64,000 nucleotides of DNA, from assembly GCF_010470665.1 (NCBI RefSeq), contig NZ_VOPZ01000003.1:370430-434429 (forward strand). The letters run 5' to 3'. The notes beneath the pieces are model-generated. The model did no database searches and was not told the DNA's origin. It saw nothing but the letters and a program-made list of their open reading frames with translations. Position 1 is the stretch's first letter, and the number at the start of each line of letters is the position of its first letter. The position numbers were made by a program, and so were the translations under genes. Shown here one piece after another: positions 1 to 9,036 of the stretch. Source of the DNA: Desulfovibrio sp. JC022. GTDB lineage: Bacteria; Desulfobacterota; Desulfovibrionia; Desulfovibrionales; Desulfovibrionaceae.

Positions 1-412
1 GCCCACTTATTTGTCTGTAGCAGGCTGCGAGTTTCAGGTGCAGCCTGATGCGTTGGATTACGTCCTTGTAGGCAAAGGGTTTGACTATGAAATCTGCGGC
101 CCCGGCATCAAAGCCTTTGGATGTGTTGCTGTCGTCATCAAGGGCGCTGAGAAAAATGATAGGTATTTCAGATGTTTCCGGGGAGAGGCGCAGTACTGAC
201 GCACATTCGAATCCGTTCTCTTCGGGCATCATTATGTCCAGCAGGATAAGGTCCGGGTGTTTCTGTTCTGCAAGTTCTCTTGCGCTGCGTCCGTTGGCAG
301 CAGTAAGGATGTTGTAACCCTGTTGCTTTAGTACCAGTTCAAGAAATTCAAGGTTAAACGGCTCGTCATCCACTATGAGAATGGTCGGTATGTTCTTTGG
401 AGAGACAGGCAT
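1..412 (-). CDS. Response regulator receiver protein (C-terminus outside window)
   Basis: Reads leftwards from an ATG at 410-412 and runs off the left edge, so only about 137 residues are seen. The translation is a CheY-like receiver: the acidic pair is in VDDEP (about residues 14-18), the phosphoacceptor Asp is D59 in LILLDIMMPEENG, and a conserved Lys sits in FIVKPF near residue 110. These are the Mg-binding, phosphorylation and switch residues of an active receiver. The output domain, if there is one, lies outside the window, so this could be a single-domain protein, a PP2C/HD-GYP/GGDEF regulator or a DNA-binding regulator. It is divergent from the alanine dehydrogenase gene. Confidence 0.9.
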   Translation of the reverse strand, partial: MPVSPKNIPTILIVDDEPFNLEFLELVLKQQGYNILTAANGRSARELAEQKHPDLILLDIMMPEENGFECASVLRLSPETSEIPIIFLSALDDDSNTSKGFDAGAADFIVKPFAYKDVIQRIRLHLKLAACYRQISG

Positions 413-608
413 TTTACAGAATCCTTTGCGTGTCTACAGGTTGGCTGGGTGTTCTGTTTTTGTAAAACAGTTCAAAACAGAAAAAAAGTCTTCATGTTTA
501 AAAATATTATGTACATTATTCGAAATTTATCGTTGCTAAGAAAGTTGCTGTTGCGTTAGATTGTTACATCATTTTAATCTACAACATTTATCAGCAGGAG
601 TTGATGAC

Positions 609-1715
609 ATGCTTATTGGTATCCCTAAAGAGATTAAAACCATGGAGAACAGGGTCTCAATGACCCCCGGCGCGGTTGAAACCCTCGTCCGTCGCGGCCA
701 TGCGGTTGTGGTTGAGAAAGGGGCCGGACTCGGTTCCGGTCTTTCCGATGAGGAATACATTTCCTCCGGTGCCAAGATTGGGTCTGTGGAAGACGCCTGG
801 GCCGCAGAAATGGTTATCAAGGTCAAGGAACCAATTGCTTCCGAATATCAATATCTTCGTAAGGATCTCCTGCTGTTTACCTATTTGCACCTTGCTGCGG
901 ATGAGCCGCTGACCAAAGTCCTGCTTGAGTCCGGGACCATCGGTGTTGCTTATGAAACTGTCCAGCTTCCCGACGGTTCTCTGCCCCTGCTTACTCCCAT
1001 GAGTGAGGTTGCCGGACGTATGGCCGCACAGGAAGGAGCATTGCATCTTGAGAAAACCAAGGGCGGACGCGGTATTCTCGTGGGCGGTGTTCCGGGCGTT
1101 GCACCTGCAAAGGTCATGGTTATCGGCGGTGGTGTGGTCGGTACCAACGCTGCCAAGATTGCCGCAGGCATGGGCGCGAAAGTTACTATTTTCGACGTCA
1201 ACCACGCCCGTCTCCAGTATTTGGATGATATTTTTAACGGCCGTGTGACCACTATGACTTCCACTGAGCCTAATATCCGCGCAGCAGTTGCCGAGGCCGA
1301 CCTGATCATCGGCGCGGTACTTATTCCCGGTGCCAAGGCTCCCAATCTGGTCACTCGCGGCATGCTTTCCACTATGAAGGAAGGTGCCGTAATTGTCGAT
1401 GTTGCTGTTGATCAGGGCGGCTGTGTTGAGACTATCAAGCCTACCACCCACACCGATCCCACTTATGTTGTGGACGGGGTTGTGCATTACGGTGTTGCAA
1501 ATATGCCCGGAGCGGTCCCCCGTACTTCCACTTTTGCCCTTGTGAACCAGACCCTGCCTTATGCTCTTCAGCTTGCTGATAAAGGTCTTGATGCTCTGCG
1601 TGAGAATCATTCCCTCAAGCTCGGCTTGAACACCATGAATGGCAAACTGACCTATGCGGCAGTTGGTGAAGCGTTCGGCCTTGATGCTGTAACTCCCGAT
1701 GAGGCTCTTGCATAA
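609..1715 (+). CDS. ald: Alanine dehydrogenase
   Basis: NAD-dependent oxidative deamination of L-alanine to pyruvate and ammonium (reversible), cytoplasmic. The protein is 368 residues, the usual length of the family. Start chosen at ATG 609 because AGGAG (596-600) lies 8 nt upstream; the longer frame adds an unlikely N-terminus. Visible family residues are R15 ([10 protein letters not shown]), K73 in VIKVKEP, H94 in FTYLHLA, and a Rossmann glycine cluster (VIGGGVVG, about residues 170-180). It is a single-gene unit followed by its own terminator. In sulfate reducers Ald supports growth on alanine or alanine storage; that role is inference here. Confidence 0.97.
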   Translation: MLIGIPKEIKTMENRVSMTPGAVETLVRRGHAVVVEKGAGLGSGLSDEEYISSGAKIGSVEDAWAAEMVIKVKEPIASEYQYLRKDLLLFTYLHLAADEPLTKVLLESGTIGVAYETVQLPDGSLPLLTPMSEVAGRMAAQEGALHLEKTKGGRGILVGGVPGVAPAKVMVIGGGVVGTNAAKIAAGMGAKVTIFDVNHARLQYLDDIFNGRVTTMTSTEPNIRAAVAEADLIIGAVLIPGAKAPNLVTRGMLSTMKEGAVIVDVAVDQGGCVETIKPTTHTDPTYVVDGVVHYGVANMPGAVPRTSTFALVNQTLPYALQLADKGLDALRENHSLKLGLNTMNGKLTYAAVGEAFGLDAVTPDEALA

Positions 1716-1748
1716 TCTGATTATTGTTGACAGAAAAAGTCTGTTTTT

Positions 1749-1782
1749 AAGGGGTGGAGGCAAAAGCTTTCACCCCTTTTGT
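1749..1782 (+). terminator. Rho-independent terminator of ald
   Basis: Inverted repeat AAGGGGTG / CACCCCTT (1749-1756 with 1771-1778) followed by a T-rich run, 33 nt after the ald stop. Confidence 0.8.
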
Positions 1783-1884
1783 TGTGTGATTTATAAGTTA
1801 TAGGGGAACGTGAATTTATAGGTGAAAAGTAGTGTTATTTGAGTTATTGTGTATTGGATTTTTTAGTTGCCTCAAGGAGTCAAT

Positions 1885-2433
1885 ATGTCTGATATGCAAC
1901 GTAAATTCTTAGAAAATATTGCAGTGGCTGCTGTTTACTGGCTGGTTTCCCATCTGAACTGGCTTATTTTCAGTAGTGTCGGAGTTCTGCCCATGCCCAT
2001 TTGGCCTGCAGCTGCTGTCGCAATTACAGCTGCTCTTTACCGGGGCTGGAGTATTGCTCCCGGTCTTGCGCTGGGAACAATTCTGGCTAACCATTTTTCC
2101 TTGGGCGCCCCTTGGGGATTCGCCTTTTGTATTGCGGTCATGAATACTCTTGCTCCTGTTCTTGGAGCCTTGCTGATCAAAAAGAATAACGGGGGCGATC
2201 TTCATTTCAGGAGTGTCGGCAACATGGGCTTTGCAATAGTGGTTGGAGTTCTTTTGGTTCCGCTGTTGACAGCTCTGGGAGGCATCGGAAGTAAATTCAT
2301 GCTGGGCATGCTCCCGGAAAGCAAGGTAGTGATTTCGATTATGCGTTGGGCCATGGCCCATGCGCTGGGAACTGTTATTTTTGCGGTCCCTTATTTTGCG
2401 TGGCAGGAAAGCAGGGTGAATCATGGTAATTAA
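1885..2433 (+). CDS. MASE1-like integral membrane sensor protein
   Basis: 182-residue, almost entirely hydrophobic protein with about five or six predicted membrane segments. It resembles the MASE1 sensory membrane domain usually found at the N-terminus of histidine kinases and diguanylate cyclases (WPAAAVAITAALYRGW motif region, PGLALGTILAN, WAMAHALGTV). No signalling output domain is attached. Start at ATG 1885 is supported by AAGGAGT (1874-1880); an upstream TTG is poorer. The stop overlaps the start of the kinase gene by 11 nt, so the two are translationally coupled. A simple reading is that it is the separate membrane sensor subunit of that kinase. Family assignment is by eye and moderately sure. 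Confidence 0.7.
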   Translation: MSDMQRKFLENIAVAAVYWLVSHLNWLIFSSVGVLPMPIWPAAAVAITAALYRGWSIAPGLALGTILANHFSLGAPWGFAFCIAVMNTLAPVLGALLIKKNNGGDLHFRSVGNMGFAIVVGVLLVPLLTALGGIGSKFMLGMLPESKVVISIMRWAMAHALGTVIFAVPYFAWQESRVNHGN

Positions 2434-4231
2434 AAACAGTCCCGGCAGGTCCATGCTGCTGGTTTACATCTTGTTTTCAGCTTTTTTATGGGTCGGAGAT
2501 TCCATATTTGATTTTTTATGGTTCAATGCAGATTCTCAGGACTTGGGCTATCTTCTATTTCCATATAACAACCCCCATGAAATATATCTTCGTTGTCTAA
2601 TGGTCAGCGCCGTTCTTTTGAGCGGGGCTGTTGCTTCATTTCTCTTCGGGCGGGCTTACCGTTCAGAAGAAGCGGCACGTGAGAGTGAGGAAAAGCTCAA
2701 AACTATTTTTAATTCCATTGGGGATGCTATTATCGCCACTGATGCTACGGGCGTAGTTACCCGTATGAATCCGGTTGCCGAGCGACTCACTGGCTGGTCT
2801 GTGGATGATGCCGTGGGGTGTCCGCTTTCGGAAGTGTTTAAAATAATTAATGCCGTTACCAATCATCCTTGCGTTAATCCGGTGGAAAAGGTCTTGAAGT
2901 CAAAGGGTGTGGTTGGGCTTGCAAATCATACTTCGCTTCTCTCTCGGTCCGGGGAGGAGTTTCAGATTGCTGATTCAGCAGCCCCGGTGTTTAATCAGCA
3001 GGGTGATATTTCAGGGACAGTGCTTGTTTTCCGGGATGTTTCCGAAGATTACCGTCAGCGTGAGGAGTTGCGGCGGCTGCGCAATTATCTGTCCAACATT
3101 ATTGATTCCATGCCATCCATTCTGGTTGGTGTGGACGCAGAGGGGCATGTTACCCAGTGGAACATGACTGCGGAGAAGGTGACCGGTATTTCGTCTGTTG
3201 ATGCGCAGGGAAAATCACTCGTTTCGGTCTTTCCGCGAATGGCTTCGGAAATGGATAAGGTCAAAGAGAGTATTCGTTCGCGCCAACCCCGCAGTGAGGA
3301 GCGCAAGACCCGGCAGGGCGAAAGCGGTGTCTGTTATGAAGACGTGACTATTTATCCGCTTATTGCCAACGGAGTTGAAGGTGCGGTTATCCAGATTGAC
3401 GATGTTACCGAACGTTGCAATATGGAGCAGATGATGATTCAGACCGAGAAGATGATGTCAGTTGGCGGGTTGGCCGCCGGCATGGCCCATGAGATCAACA
3501 ATCCCCTTGCAGCTATTGCCGGCAATTCTCAGAATATACTCAACCGTATCTATAAGGATTTGGAAAAAAACCGCAAAACAGCCAGTGAATGTAATGTGAA
3601 TCTGGAAAATCTGCGTGAGTATCTTTCCAAAAGGGATATTCCAAAGATGCTGACCGGAATTTCTGAATCCTGCAACCGGGCCGGAACGATTGTGAGTAAC
3701 ATGCTCCGTTTCAGTCGTAAGAGTGAACGACGGTTCGGTCTTTGCAACCTTGCGGAATTAATGAATAATACTATAGATCTTGCCGCTAATGATTATGACC
3801 TGAAAAGGGAATATGATTTTAGAAAAATTGAGATTATCAAGGAGTACAGTCCCGACCTTTCCGGGGTGGTTTGCGAGGAGAACGAAATTCAACAGGTTTT
3901 TCTTAATCTGCTTAAAAACGGTGCTCAGGCCATGATGGAAAAGGAATATGTTGAAGATGGGCCTTGTTTTGTTCTAAGGTTGAAAAGAGATGGCAATATG
4001 GCCGTTATTGAAGTTGAAGACAATGGTCCGGGTATGACTGACGATGTTCGTAAAAGGGTTTTTGAGCCTTTTTATTCCACCAAAAGTGTCGGACACGGGA
4101 CCGGACTGGGACTGTCTGTTTCATATTTTATAGTGACTGATCAGCACAATGGTTTTATGGAAGTAAATTCAGTTCCGGGCAGTTGGACCCGGTTTGGTAT
4201 AAAGATACCTATTTCAGAGCAGGAGGCTTAG
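2423..4231 (+). CDS. PAS-PAS sensor histidine kinase
   Basis: 602 residues. N-terminus has two membrane segments (about 10-28 and 58-78) flanking a short external loop, then two PAS domains (first starting FNSIGDAIIATDATGVVTRMN near residue 95, second LSNIIDSMPSILVGVDAEG near 225), a HisKA domain with phosphoacceptor H356 in AAGMAHEINNPLAA, and an HATPase domain (NLLKNGAQAM N-box, DNGPGM G1, GTGLGLSVS G2). It autophosphorylates and most likely passes phosphate to the receiver encoded 2 nt downstream. The HEINNPL box is of the NtrB/DctB-like type. Signal unknown; the preceding MASE1-like protein may provide it. The start overlaps that gene by 11 nt. Confidence 0.92.
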   Translation: MVIKNSPGRSMLLVYILFSAFLWVGDSIFDFLWFNADSQDLGYLLFPYNNPHEIYLRCLMVSAVLLSGAVASFLFGRAYRSEEAARESEEKLKTIFNSIGDAIIATDATGVVTRMNPVAERLTGWSVDDAVGCPLSEVFKIINAVTNHPCVNPVEKVLKSKGVVGLANHTSLLSRSGEEFQIADSAAPVFNQQGDISGTVLVFRDVSEDYRQREELRRLRNYLSNIIDSMPSILVGVDAEGHVTQWNMTAEKVTGISSVDAQGKSLVSVFPRMASEMDKVKESIRSRQPRSEERKTRQGESGVCYEDVTIYPLIANGVEGAVIQIDDVTERCNMEQMMIQTEKMMSVGGLAAGMAHEINNPLAAIAGNSQNILNRIYKDLEKNRKTASECNVNLENLREYLSKRDIPKMLTGISESCNRAGTIVSNMLRFSRKSERRFGLCNLAELMNNTIDLAANDYDLKREYDFRKIEIIKEYSPDLSGVVCEENEIQQVFLNLLKNGAQAMMEKEYVEDGPCFVLRLKRDGNMAVIEVEDNGPGMTDDVRKRVFEPFYSTKSVGHGTGLGLSVSYFIVTDQHNGFMEVNSVPGSWTRFGIKIPISEQEA

Positions 4232-4233
4232 AT

Positions 4234-4602
4234 ATGTCATATTCAGTACTTGTTCTAGACGATGATGTGCATGTCAGGGAAAGTCTTGCGATCAGTCTTG
4301 AAGATGAAGAATTTGATGTCTACGAGGTTGGCAGCTCGGAAGAGGCTTTGAGTTTTCTTGATAAGCAGAAAGTGGATCTGGTTGTTGTTGATTTGCGGCT
4401 TCCCGGTATGAATGGTACTGATTTTATTAATGAGGCCCGGCAGAAATGGACGGAACTTAAATTTATCATCTACACGGGATTACCGGAATTCAGTATCCCG
4501 GTTGATCTGGCTGAAGTTGCCTGTGTTTCAAATTCCATTTTTCTCAAACCGTTGCCCTCCTGTGAGGTGATGGTCAGCGAAATCCGGCGGATGCTGGGTT
4601 AG
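4234..4602 (+). CDS. Single-domain response regulator
   Basis: 122-residue stand-alone receiver domain. Acidic pocket DDD near residues 8-10, phosphoacceptor Asp in VVVDLRLPGMNG (about residue 52), Thr in IIYTG and Lys in IFLKPL are all present, so it should be phosphorylatable. It has no output domain. Start at ATG 4234 follows AGGAGG (4221-4226) and sits 2 nt after the kinase stop, making it the evident partner of the upstream kinase. It is followed by a MotB/OmpA-like gene. Such single-domain regulators act by protein contact, for example on a motor or a further phosphorelay; the target is unknown. Confidence 0.92.
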   Translation: MSYSVLVLDDDVHVRESLAISLEDEEFDVYEVGSSEEALSFLDKQKVDLVVVDLRLPGMNGTDFINEARQKWTELKFIIYTGLPEFSIPVDLAEVACVSNSIFLKPLPSCEVMVSEIRRMLG

Positions 4603-4678
4603 AATGATCTTGTATTTGCAATAAGAGCGGGTAGCCGCTATCTCTTTTTTAGAGCGGTTTTTCCCGGAGTTAATTTTA

Positions 4679-5431
4679 GTGCCCCCGAAAAAAGAAAAGA
4701 TAATATATATCGAAGCAAAAGCCCCGACGGAGCCTCCTCCGGAGGAGGGCTTGCCGCCGTGGATGGCCACCTTTGCGGATATGGTCACCCTGTTGCTGTG
4801 CTTTTTTGTTCTGCTGCTTTCTTTTGCCAATCAGGATGTCGCCAACTTTGAGACCTTGAAAGGGTCCATGCGCGATGCTTTTGGTATGCAAACTCAGGAC
4901 AGGACCGGAAAGCATATGGCTTTTTCCAAAAGTCCCCATTCTGCTTCATCCGATAAAGTTAAAGCCAAGAAAAAGATGGAGGCCCTTGAGGTCGACATCA
5001 GAGCCTTTATTTCCGCCGGTAAATTACAGAAGTTGATGGCGGTCAATACAGATCAGCAGGGGGTGCTGGTCAGGGTTCCCTCTCGGGCCATCTTCAAGCC
5101 CGGAACCGCTCAGATCAATCCCAAGGCTACAAAATTGCTGGATAAGGTTGCCAGCATTATGAAAAAAAAGGATTTTAATCTGGTGGTGCGCGGGCATACA
5201 GACGACCGGGCCACCAAGAATAATATTTATAGTTCCAACTGGGAGCTTTCTGCTGCCCGGGCGGCATCATGCCTGCGTTACATTCTTAAGCGTTCAGGAG
5301 TTTCTTCCAAAAGGGTCAAGGCAGTGGGGTATGCCGGAACAAAGCCTCTGGTTCCCAATACCTCAAACCGGAACAGGGCCATTAACCGCAGGGTGGAATT
5401 CTATTACCAGCCTCCTTCGGACAAGTGGTAA
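4679..5431 (+). CDS. MotB/OmpA-like flagellar stator protein (no adjacent MotA)
   Basis: 250 residues. After a proline-rich cytoplasmic tail there is the MotB signature WMATFADMVTLLLCFFVLL (membrane segment with the proton/ion-binding Asp in FADMVT, about residue 34), a plug/linker region, and a C-terminal OmpA-like peptidoglycan-binding domain (VVRGHTDDRATKNN, NWELSAARAASCLRYIL, VGYAGTKPL). It therefore has every element of a stator B subunit. Start is GTG 4679, preceded by GGAG at 4666-4669. No motA is adjacent; a second, paralogous motB sits with motA at 54.3-55.8 kb. It may be an alternative stator subunit that shares MotA, or a stator-like protein with another partner. Confidence 0.88.
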   Translation: MPPKKEKIIYIEAKAPTEPPPEEGLPPWMATFADMVTLLLCFFVLLLSFANQDVANFETLKGSMRDAFGMQTQDRTGKHMAFSKSPHSASSDKVKAKKKMEALEVDIRAFISAGKLQKLMAVNTDQQGVLVRVPSRAIFKPGTAQINPKATKLLDKVASIMKKKDFNLVVRGHTDDRATKNNIYSSNWELSAARAASCLRYILKRSGVSSKRVKAVGYAGTKPLVPNTSNRNRAINRRVEFYYQPPSDKW

Positions 5432-5448
5432 AAATATTTTGTTAAATC

Positions 5449-5488
5449 AAAAGCCCCGCTATTTCATAAGGAAATAGCGGGGCTTTTG
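5449..5488. terminator. Bidirectional terminator
   Basis: Perfect 17-bp inverted repeat (5449-5465 with 5471-5487) with a 5-nt loop and A/T runs on both sides. It separates the convergent motB-like gene and the Ros/MucR-like gene and can terminate both. Confidence 0.92.
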
Positions 5489-5515
5489 GGTTCTGTTTAA
5501 TAAGCTGAGCTACAG

Positions 5516-5911
5516 TTATTGCTTTTTGCGCTTTTCCCAGAGGCGCATTTCTTTCATTTTTTTGCGCCGTTCCCGTTGCAGGGATTTACAGACCAGCGGG
5601 GTCTTTTTGGCGTATCCCCACTTTTCGCGATATTCGTCCGGGGTGAGTCCGTATTTTGCCAGATGTCTTTTGGTCAGAACCTTGAATGATTTGCCGGATT
5701 CAAGGCAGATGATGCTTTTTTCCCTGATGGCTTTCTTGGGGTCCACCGGGGGAGTCGGCTCAGGTGATCCACTGTCAAGCATGCCTTCACTGATTTTTTT
5801 AATCCCGGCTGCAAGTTTCTGCACCATGGAAGTTATTTCTTCTTCTGTCATGGTTCTTACACTGGCCTGTGCTTTAACTATTTCAAGAGCTTCTTTAAGA
5901 TGGTCTTCCAT
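5516..5911 (-). CDS. Ros/MucR family transcriptional regulator
   Basis: 131 residues. The C-terminal half matches the Ros/MucR DNA-binding fold: IICLESGKSFKVLTKRHL then YGLTPDEYREKWGY, followed by a basic tail. In zinc-binding members the finger is Cys-x2-Cys ... His-x4-His. Here the second Cys is Ser and the second His is Tyr, so the finger probably folds without zinc or with altered ligands, as in some rhizobial and Brucella homologues. The N-terminal half is a short helical region. Start at ATG 5911 is preceded by GGGAGAG. Such proteins bind AT-rich DNA and control surface and secretion genes; targets here are unknown. Confidence 0.88.
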   Translation of the reverse strand: MEDHLKEALEIVKAQASVRTMTEEEITSMVQKLAAGIKKISEGMLDSGSPEPTPPVDPKKAIREKSIICLESGKSFKVLTKRHLAKYGLTPDEYREKWGYAKKTPLVCKSLQRERRKKMKEMRLWEKRKKQ

Positions 5912-6389
5912 ATTCTCTCCCTTTCCATGTTTTTACGGTTGCCGCATAATTTATGTATTAATTCTTTTTTAGTTGGCTGGTGTGAAATGATGTTATGTCT
6001 AGTATAGAAACTTTAAGCTGACACTAGTTTCAATTTGGAGACTTTAACCGATCACGAATACCTACGAATAGCACTATATGCACATAAAGGTGAAGTAGAA
6101 TGTTAAAAAACTTTCTACTTTTTTAGACTGCTGAACAGTGTTGTAGTATAACTTTCCCAATTCAGTATGATTTAGGCTGTAAATATAGAAGCCAAAATCT
6201 TAACCGGAAGCTTTGTATCGGCCTGCAACATTTTGTTGCGCTTCTGGAAGCATGTTTACGTTACTTTTTCGGGATAGTTGGTGTATAAGGGCAATGTAGA
6301 ACCTTTTATTGTTAAGGCGGTGTTTTGGTTTCATTTTGGAGAATAGGTGTTTTAAATAAACAAAATCGAATAGATAGAGAGGTCTTTTT
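5912..6389. other. Long AT-rich intergenic region upstream of glgP
   Basis: About 480 nt between the divergent regulator and glgP. No coding frame of quality is seen on either strand. It contains a small inverted repeat GCAAC/GTTGC around 6223-6237 and AGAGG-type ribosome binding sequence just before glgP (about 6377-6382). No clear sigma-70 or sigma-54 promoter could be assigned by eye. It may hold regulatory sites for either gene. Confidence 0.5.
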
Positions 6390-8870
6390 ATGCCTAAGAA
6401 AGATATATCTGAATTTCTTGAAGAAATTGGCGGAATGGATGTCGAGTCTCTTGTGAATTGCGTCTGCCGCCACCACCTCTCCAATCTGGGCCGTGATTAC
6501 GGACGTACCGACATATTTTCACTCTATCAGGCTCTTGCGTATACCTTGCGGGATCGTCTTGTGGGCAACTGGATTAAGACCCAGCGTTCATATTACAGTC
6601 AGCGGGCTAAAAGTGTTTACTATCTTTCTCTTGAGTTTCTTACCGGGAAATCGCTGGCCAGCAATACCTTAAGCCTTGGGGCTGAAAAGGAAGTTGCTGA
6701 AGTTCTGGATAAATTCGGGGTGACACTTGATGAGGCCGAAAGCGCGGAAGCGGATGCCGGATTGGGTAACGGCGGTCTGGGCAGGCTGGCTTCATGTTTT
6801 TTGGATTCCATGGCCAGTCTGGGAATTCCCGGTTATGGTTACGGAATCAGGTATGAGTATGGAATTTTTAAACAGGCCATTGAAAACGGGGAGCAGGTTG
6901 AGGCCCCGGATGACTGGCTGCACAGCGGTAACCCGTGGGAGTTCTGCCGCAAGGGTTTTATGTTTACGGTTCGTCTCTACGGACGTGAAGAGCAGTACAC
7001 CCATGAGGACGGTTCAGCTCGCCATCGCTGGGCGGACAGCGCAAAAGTAATGGCTGTGCCGGTGGATATGCTTATTCCCGGTTACAAGAACGGAAATGTT
7101 ATCAATATGCGCCTTTGGGAGGCTCAGCCCGCAAGGCGATTCAATTTTGATCTTTTCAACAGCGGTGATTACATCCGCTCTATGGAAGATGCGGTCCGTT
7201 CCCAGACAATTTCCAAGGTCCTTTATCCCAACGACAGACTTAGTGAAGGGCGTGAACTGCGTCTTGTGCAGCAGTACTTTTTTGTTTCGGCTACCATTCA
7301 GGACATGATGCGCCGTTTCATGAAGCTGAAACTTGATTTCTCTGAACTGCCCAACCGCGCAGTGGTCCAGCTTAATGAAACCCACCCGGCTATCGCCATA
7401 CCTGAGCTGATGCGTATCCTTATTGATGAGCATATGCTTAATTGGGATGTGGCCTGGCGTATCTGCCGCAGGACATTTGCCTACACCAACCATACGGTCA
7501 TGCCCGAAGCCCTTGAAACATGGCCCCTTGATATGATGCGCAAGGTCCTGCCCCGTCATGTTTCTATCATTTTCGAGATTAACCGTCGCTTCATGGAAGA
7601 CGTGAAGGAGCGTTTTCCCGGAGACGAGGACAGGTTTAAGCGTATGTCCATTATTGAGGATGGTGAATTCCCGCAGGTTCGGATGGCTTGGCTGGCTGTG
7701 GTGGGGAGTTTTATTGTGAACGGAGTTTCCGCGCTGCATGGGGACTTGATCAAGAAAAGTATTTTTCAGGATTTTGTGGAAATGTTTCCGGGCCGCTTTA
7801 CCTCAGTTACCAACGGGATCACCCCGCGCAGGTGGCTGCGCCAGTGCAACCAGCCCTTATCTGAACTTATCACCGAAAAGATAGGTGAGGAATGGGTCAC
7901 CGATCTTGCGCAATTGCAAAAATTGGAACCGTTGGCTGAGGACCCTGAATTTCAGGATCGCTGGTACGAATGCAAGCTTAAAGAGAAGCAGCGGTTGGTG
8001 GAATATGCACGTAATGAGTACGGGCTGTATCTGCCTGCGGACTGGATGTACGATGTGCATGTCAAACGTATTCACGAGTACAAAAGGCAATTGCTCAATG
8101 TGCTGCACGCGGTCACTCTTTACTGCCGTCTCAAAAAGGACCCCAACAGTGTGGCTGTGCCGAGGCTGAAGATTTTTGCAGGCAAGGCAGCTCCCGGATA
8201 TTTTATTGCCAAGCGTCTCATCCGGTTGATTAATTCCGTGGGCGCGGTGGTCAACTCAGATTCCGCAGTGAATCATAAATTGCGTATCGCTTTTATGCCT
8301 AACTACCGGGTCTCGCAGGCGGAAAGGATTATTCCGGCTACTGACCTTTCTGAGCAGATCTCCCTTGCCGGAACCGAAGCTTCCGGTACCGGGAATATGA
8401 AGTTCGCCCTTAATGGGGCGTTGACCATCGGTACTCTCGACGGTGCTAACATTGAAATCATGGAAGAGGTGGGCCGGGAGCATATGTTCATTTTCGGAAT
8501 GGACGCTGATGAAGTGCAGATGCGCAGACATCATGGCTATAACCCTTCGGATATTGCTTCTACTGATCAGGAGCTGGCTGAGGCGTTGCATTACATCGGT
8601 GACGGCACCTTTTCCGAAGGTGACCGGGATCTTTTCAGGCCGATATTAAATGCCCTGTTTGACGGTGGCGATCAGTACATGGTTCTTGCTGATTACCGTG
8701 ATTATGTGGATGCGCAAGACCGGGTGGATGAATTATGGCAGGATCGCCGGGGCTGGTTGCGCAGTTCAATTCTTAACACTGCCGGTTCAGGCTACTTTTC
8801 CAGTGATCGGGCTATAATGGATTACGCCCGCAATATCTGGGGCGTGCGGCCCATGAAGATGGAAAAGTAG
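6390..8870 (+). CDS. glgP: Glycogen/starch phosphorylase
   Basis: 826 residues, full family length. Releases glucose-1-phosphate from the non-reducing ends of alpha-1,4-glucans using phosphate and pyridoxal phosphate. Diagnostic regions are YYLSLEFLTGKSL, DAGLGNGGLGRLASCFLDS, the QLNETHPAIAIPELMR block, and the PLP site EASGTGNMKFALNG with the Schiff-base Lys at about residue 671. Cytoplasmic, in glycogen breakdown. ATG 6390 follows GAGAGG. It stands alone with its own terminator; no glycogen synthase or branching enzyme is nearby in the window. Desulfovibrio species are known to store polyglucose, so a reserve role is plausible. Confidence 0.97.
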   Translation: MPKKDISEFLEEIGGMDVESLVNCVCRHHLSNLGRDYGRTDIFSLYQALAYTLRDRLVGNWIKTQRSYYSQRAKSVYYLSLEFLTGKSLASNTLSLGAEKEVAEVLDKFGVTLDEAESAEADAGLGNGGLGRLASCFLDSMASLGIPGYGYGIRYEYGIFKQAIENGEQVEAPDDWLHSGNPWEFCRKGFMFTVRLYGREEQYTHEDGSARHRWADSAKVMAVPVDMLIPGYKNGNVINMRLWEAQPARRFNFDLFNSGDYIRSMEDAVRSQTISKVLYPNDRLSEGRELRLVQQYFFVSATIQDMMRRFMKLKLDFSELPNRAVVQLNETHPAIAIPELMRILIDEHMLNWDVAWRICRRTFAYTNHTVMPEALETWPLDMMRKVLPRHVSIIFEINRRFMEDVKERFPGDEDRFKRMSIIEDGEFPQVRMAWLAVVGSFIVNGVSALHGDLIKKSIFQDFVEMFPGRFTSVTNGITPRRWLRQCNQPLSELITEKIGEEWVTDLAQLQKLEPLAEDPEFQDRWYECKLKEKQRLVEYARNEYGLYLPADWMYDVHVKRIHEYKRQLLNVLHAVTLYCRLKKDPNSVAVPRLKIFAGKAAPGYFIAKRLIRLINSVGAVVNSDSAVNHKLRIAFMPNYRVSQAERIIPATDLSEQISLAGTEASGTGNMKFALNGALTIGTLDGANIEIMEEVGREHMFIFGMDADEVQMRRHHGYNPSDIASTDQELAEALHYIGDGTFSEGDRDLFRPILNALFDGGDQYMVLADYRDYVDAQDRVDELWQDRRGWLRSSILNTAGSGYFSSDRAIMDYARNIWGVRPMKMEK

Positions 8871-8890
8871 TTTTGGTAATTTCGTAAATT

Positions 8891-8940
8891 TAACACAACC
8901 GTCTGTTTTTCGATTGAAACAGGCGGTTGTTTTTGTGTTA
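8891..8940 (+). terminator. Terminator of glgP
   Basis: 14-bp inverted repeat (8895-8908 with 8917-8930, one G-T pair) followed by a T run, 20-25 nt after the glgP stop. Confidence 0.88.
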
Positions 8941-9036
8941 ATCCATGCATCTTGCGGGGTGAGGGCCTCTTTGCCTTAACCGGGAAATTCTTTTATATTA
9001 TCGCTCCTGAAATGATTACAAAACGGGTTAACGATA

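Noticed and set aside
657..1763. 368-codon minus-strand frame
   Set aside because: Antisense shadow of alanine dehydrogenase.
2400..2440. Frameshift splitting one MASE1-kinase gene
   Set aside because: The kinase has its own start, AGGG upstream and a complete TM-loop-TM sensor, so two overlapping genes are the simpler reading; resequencing would settle it.
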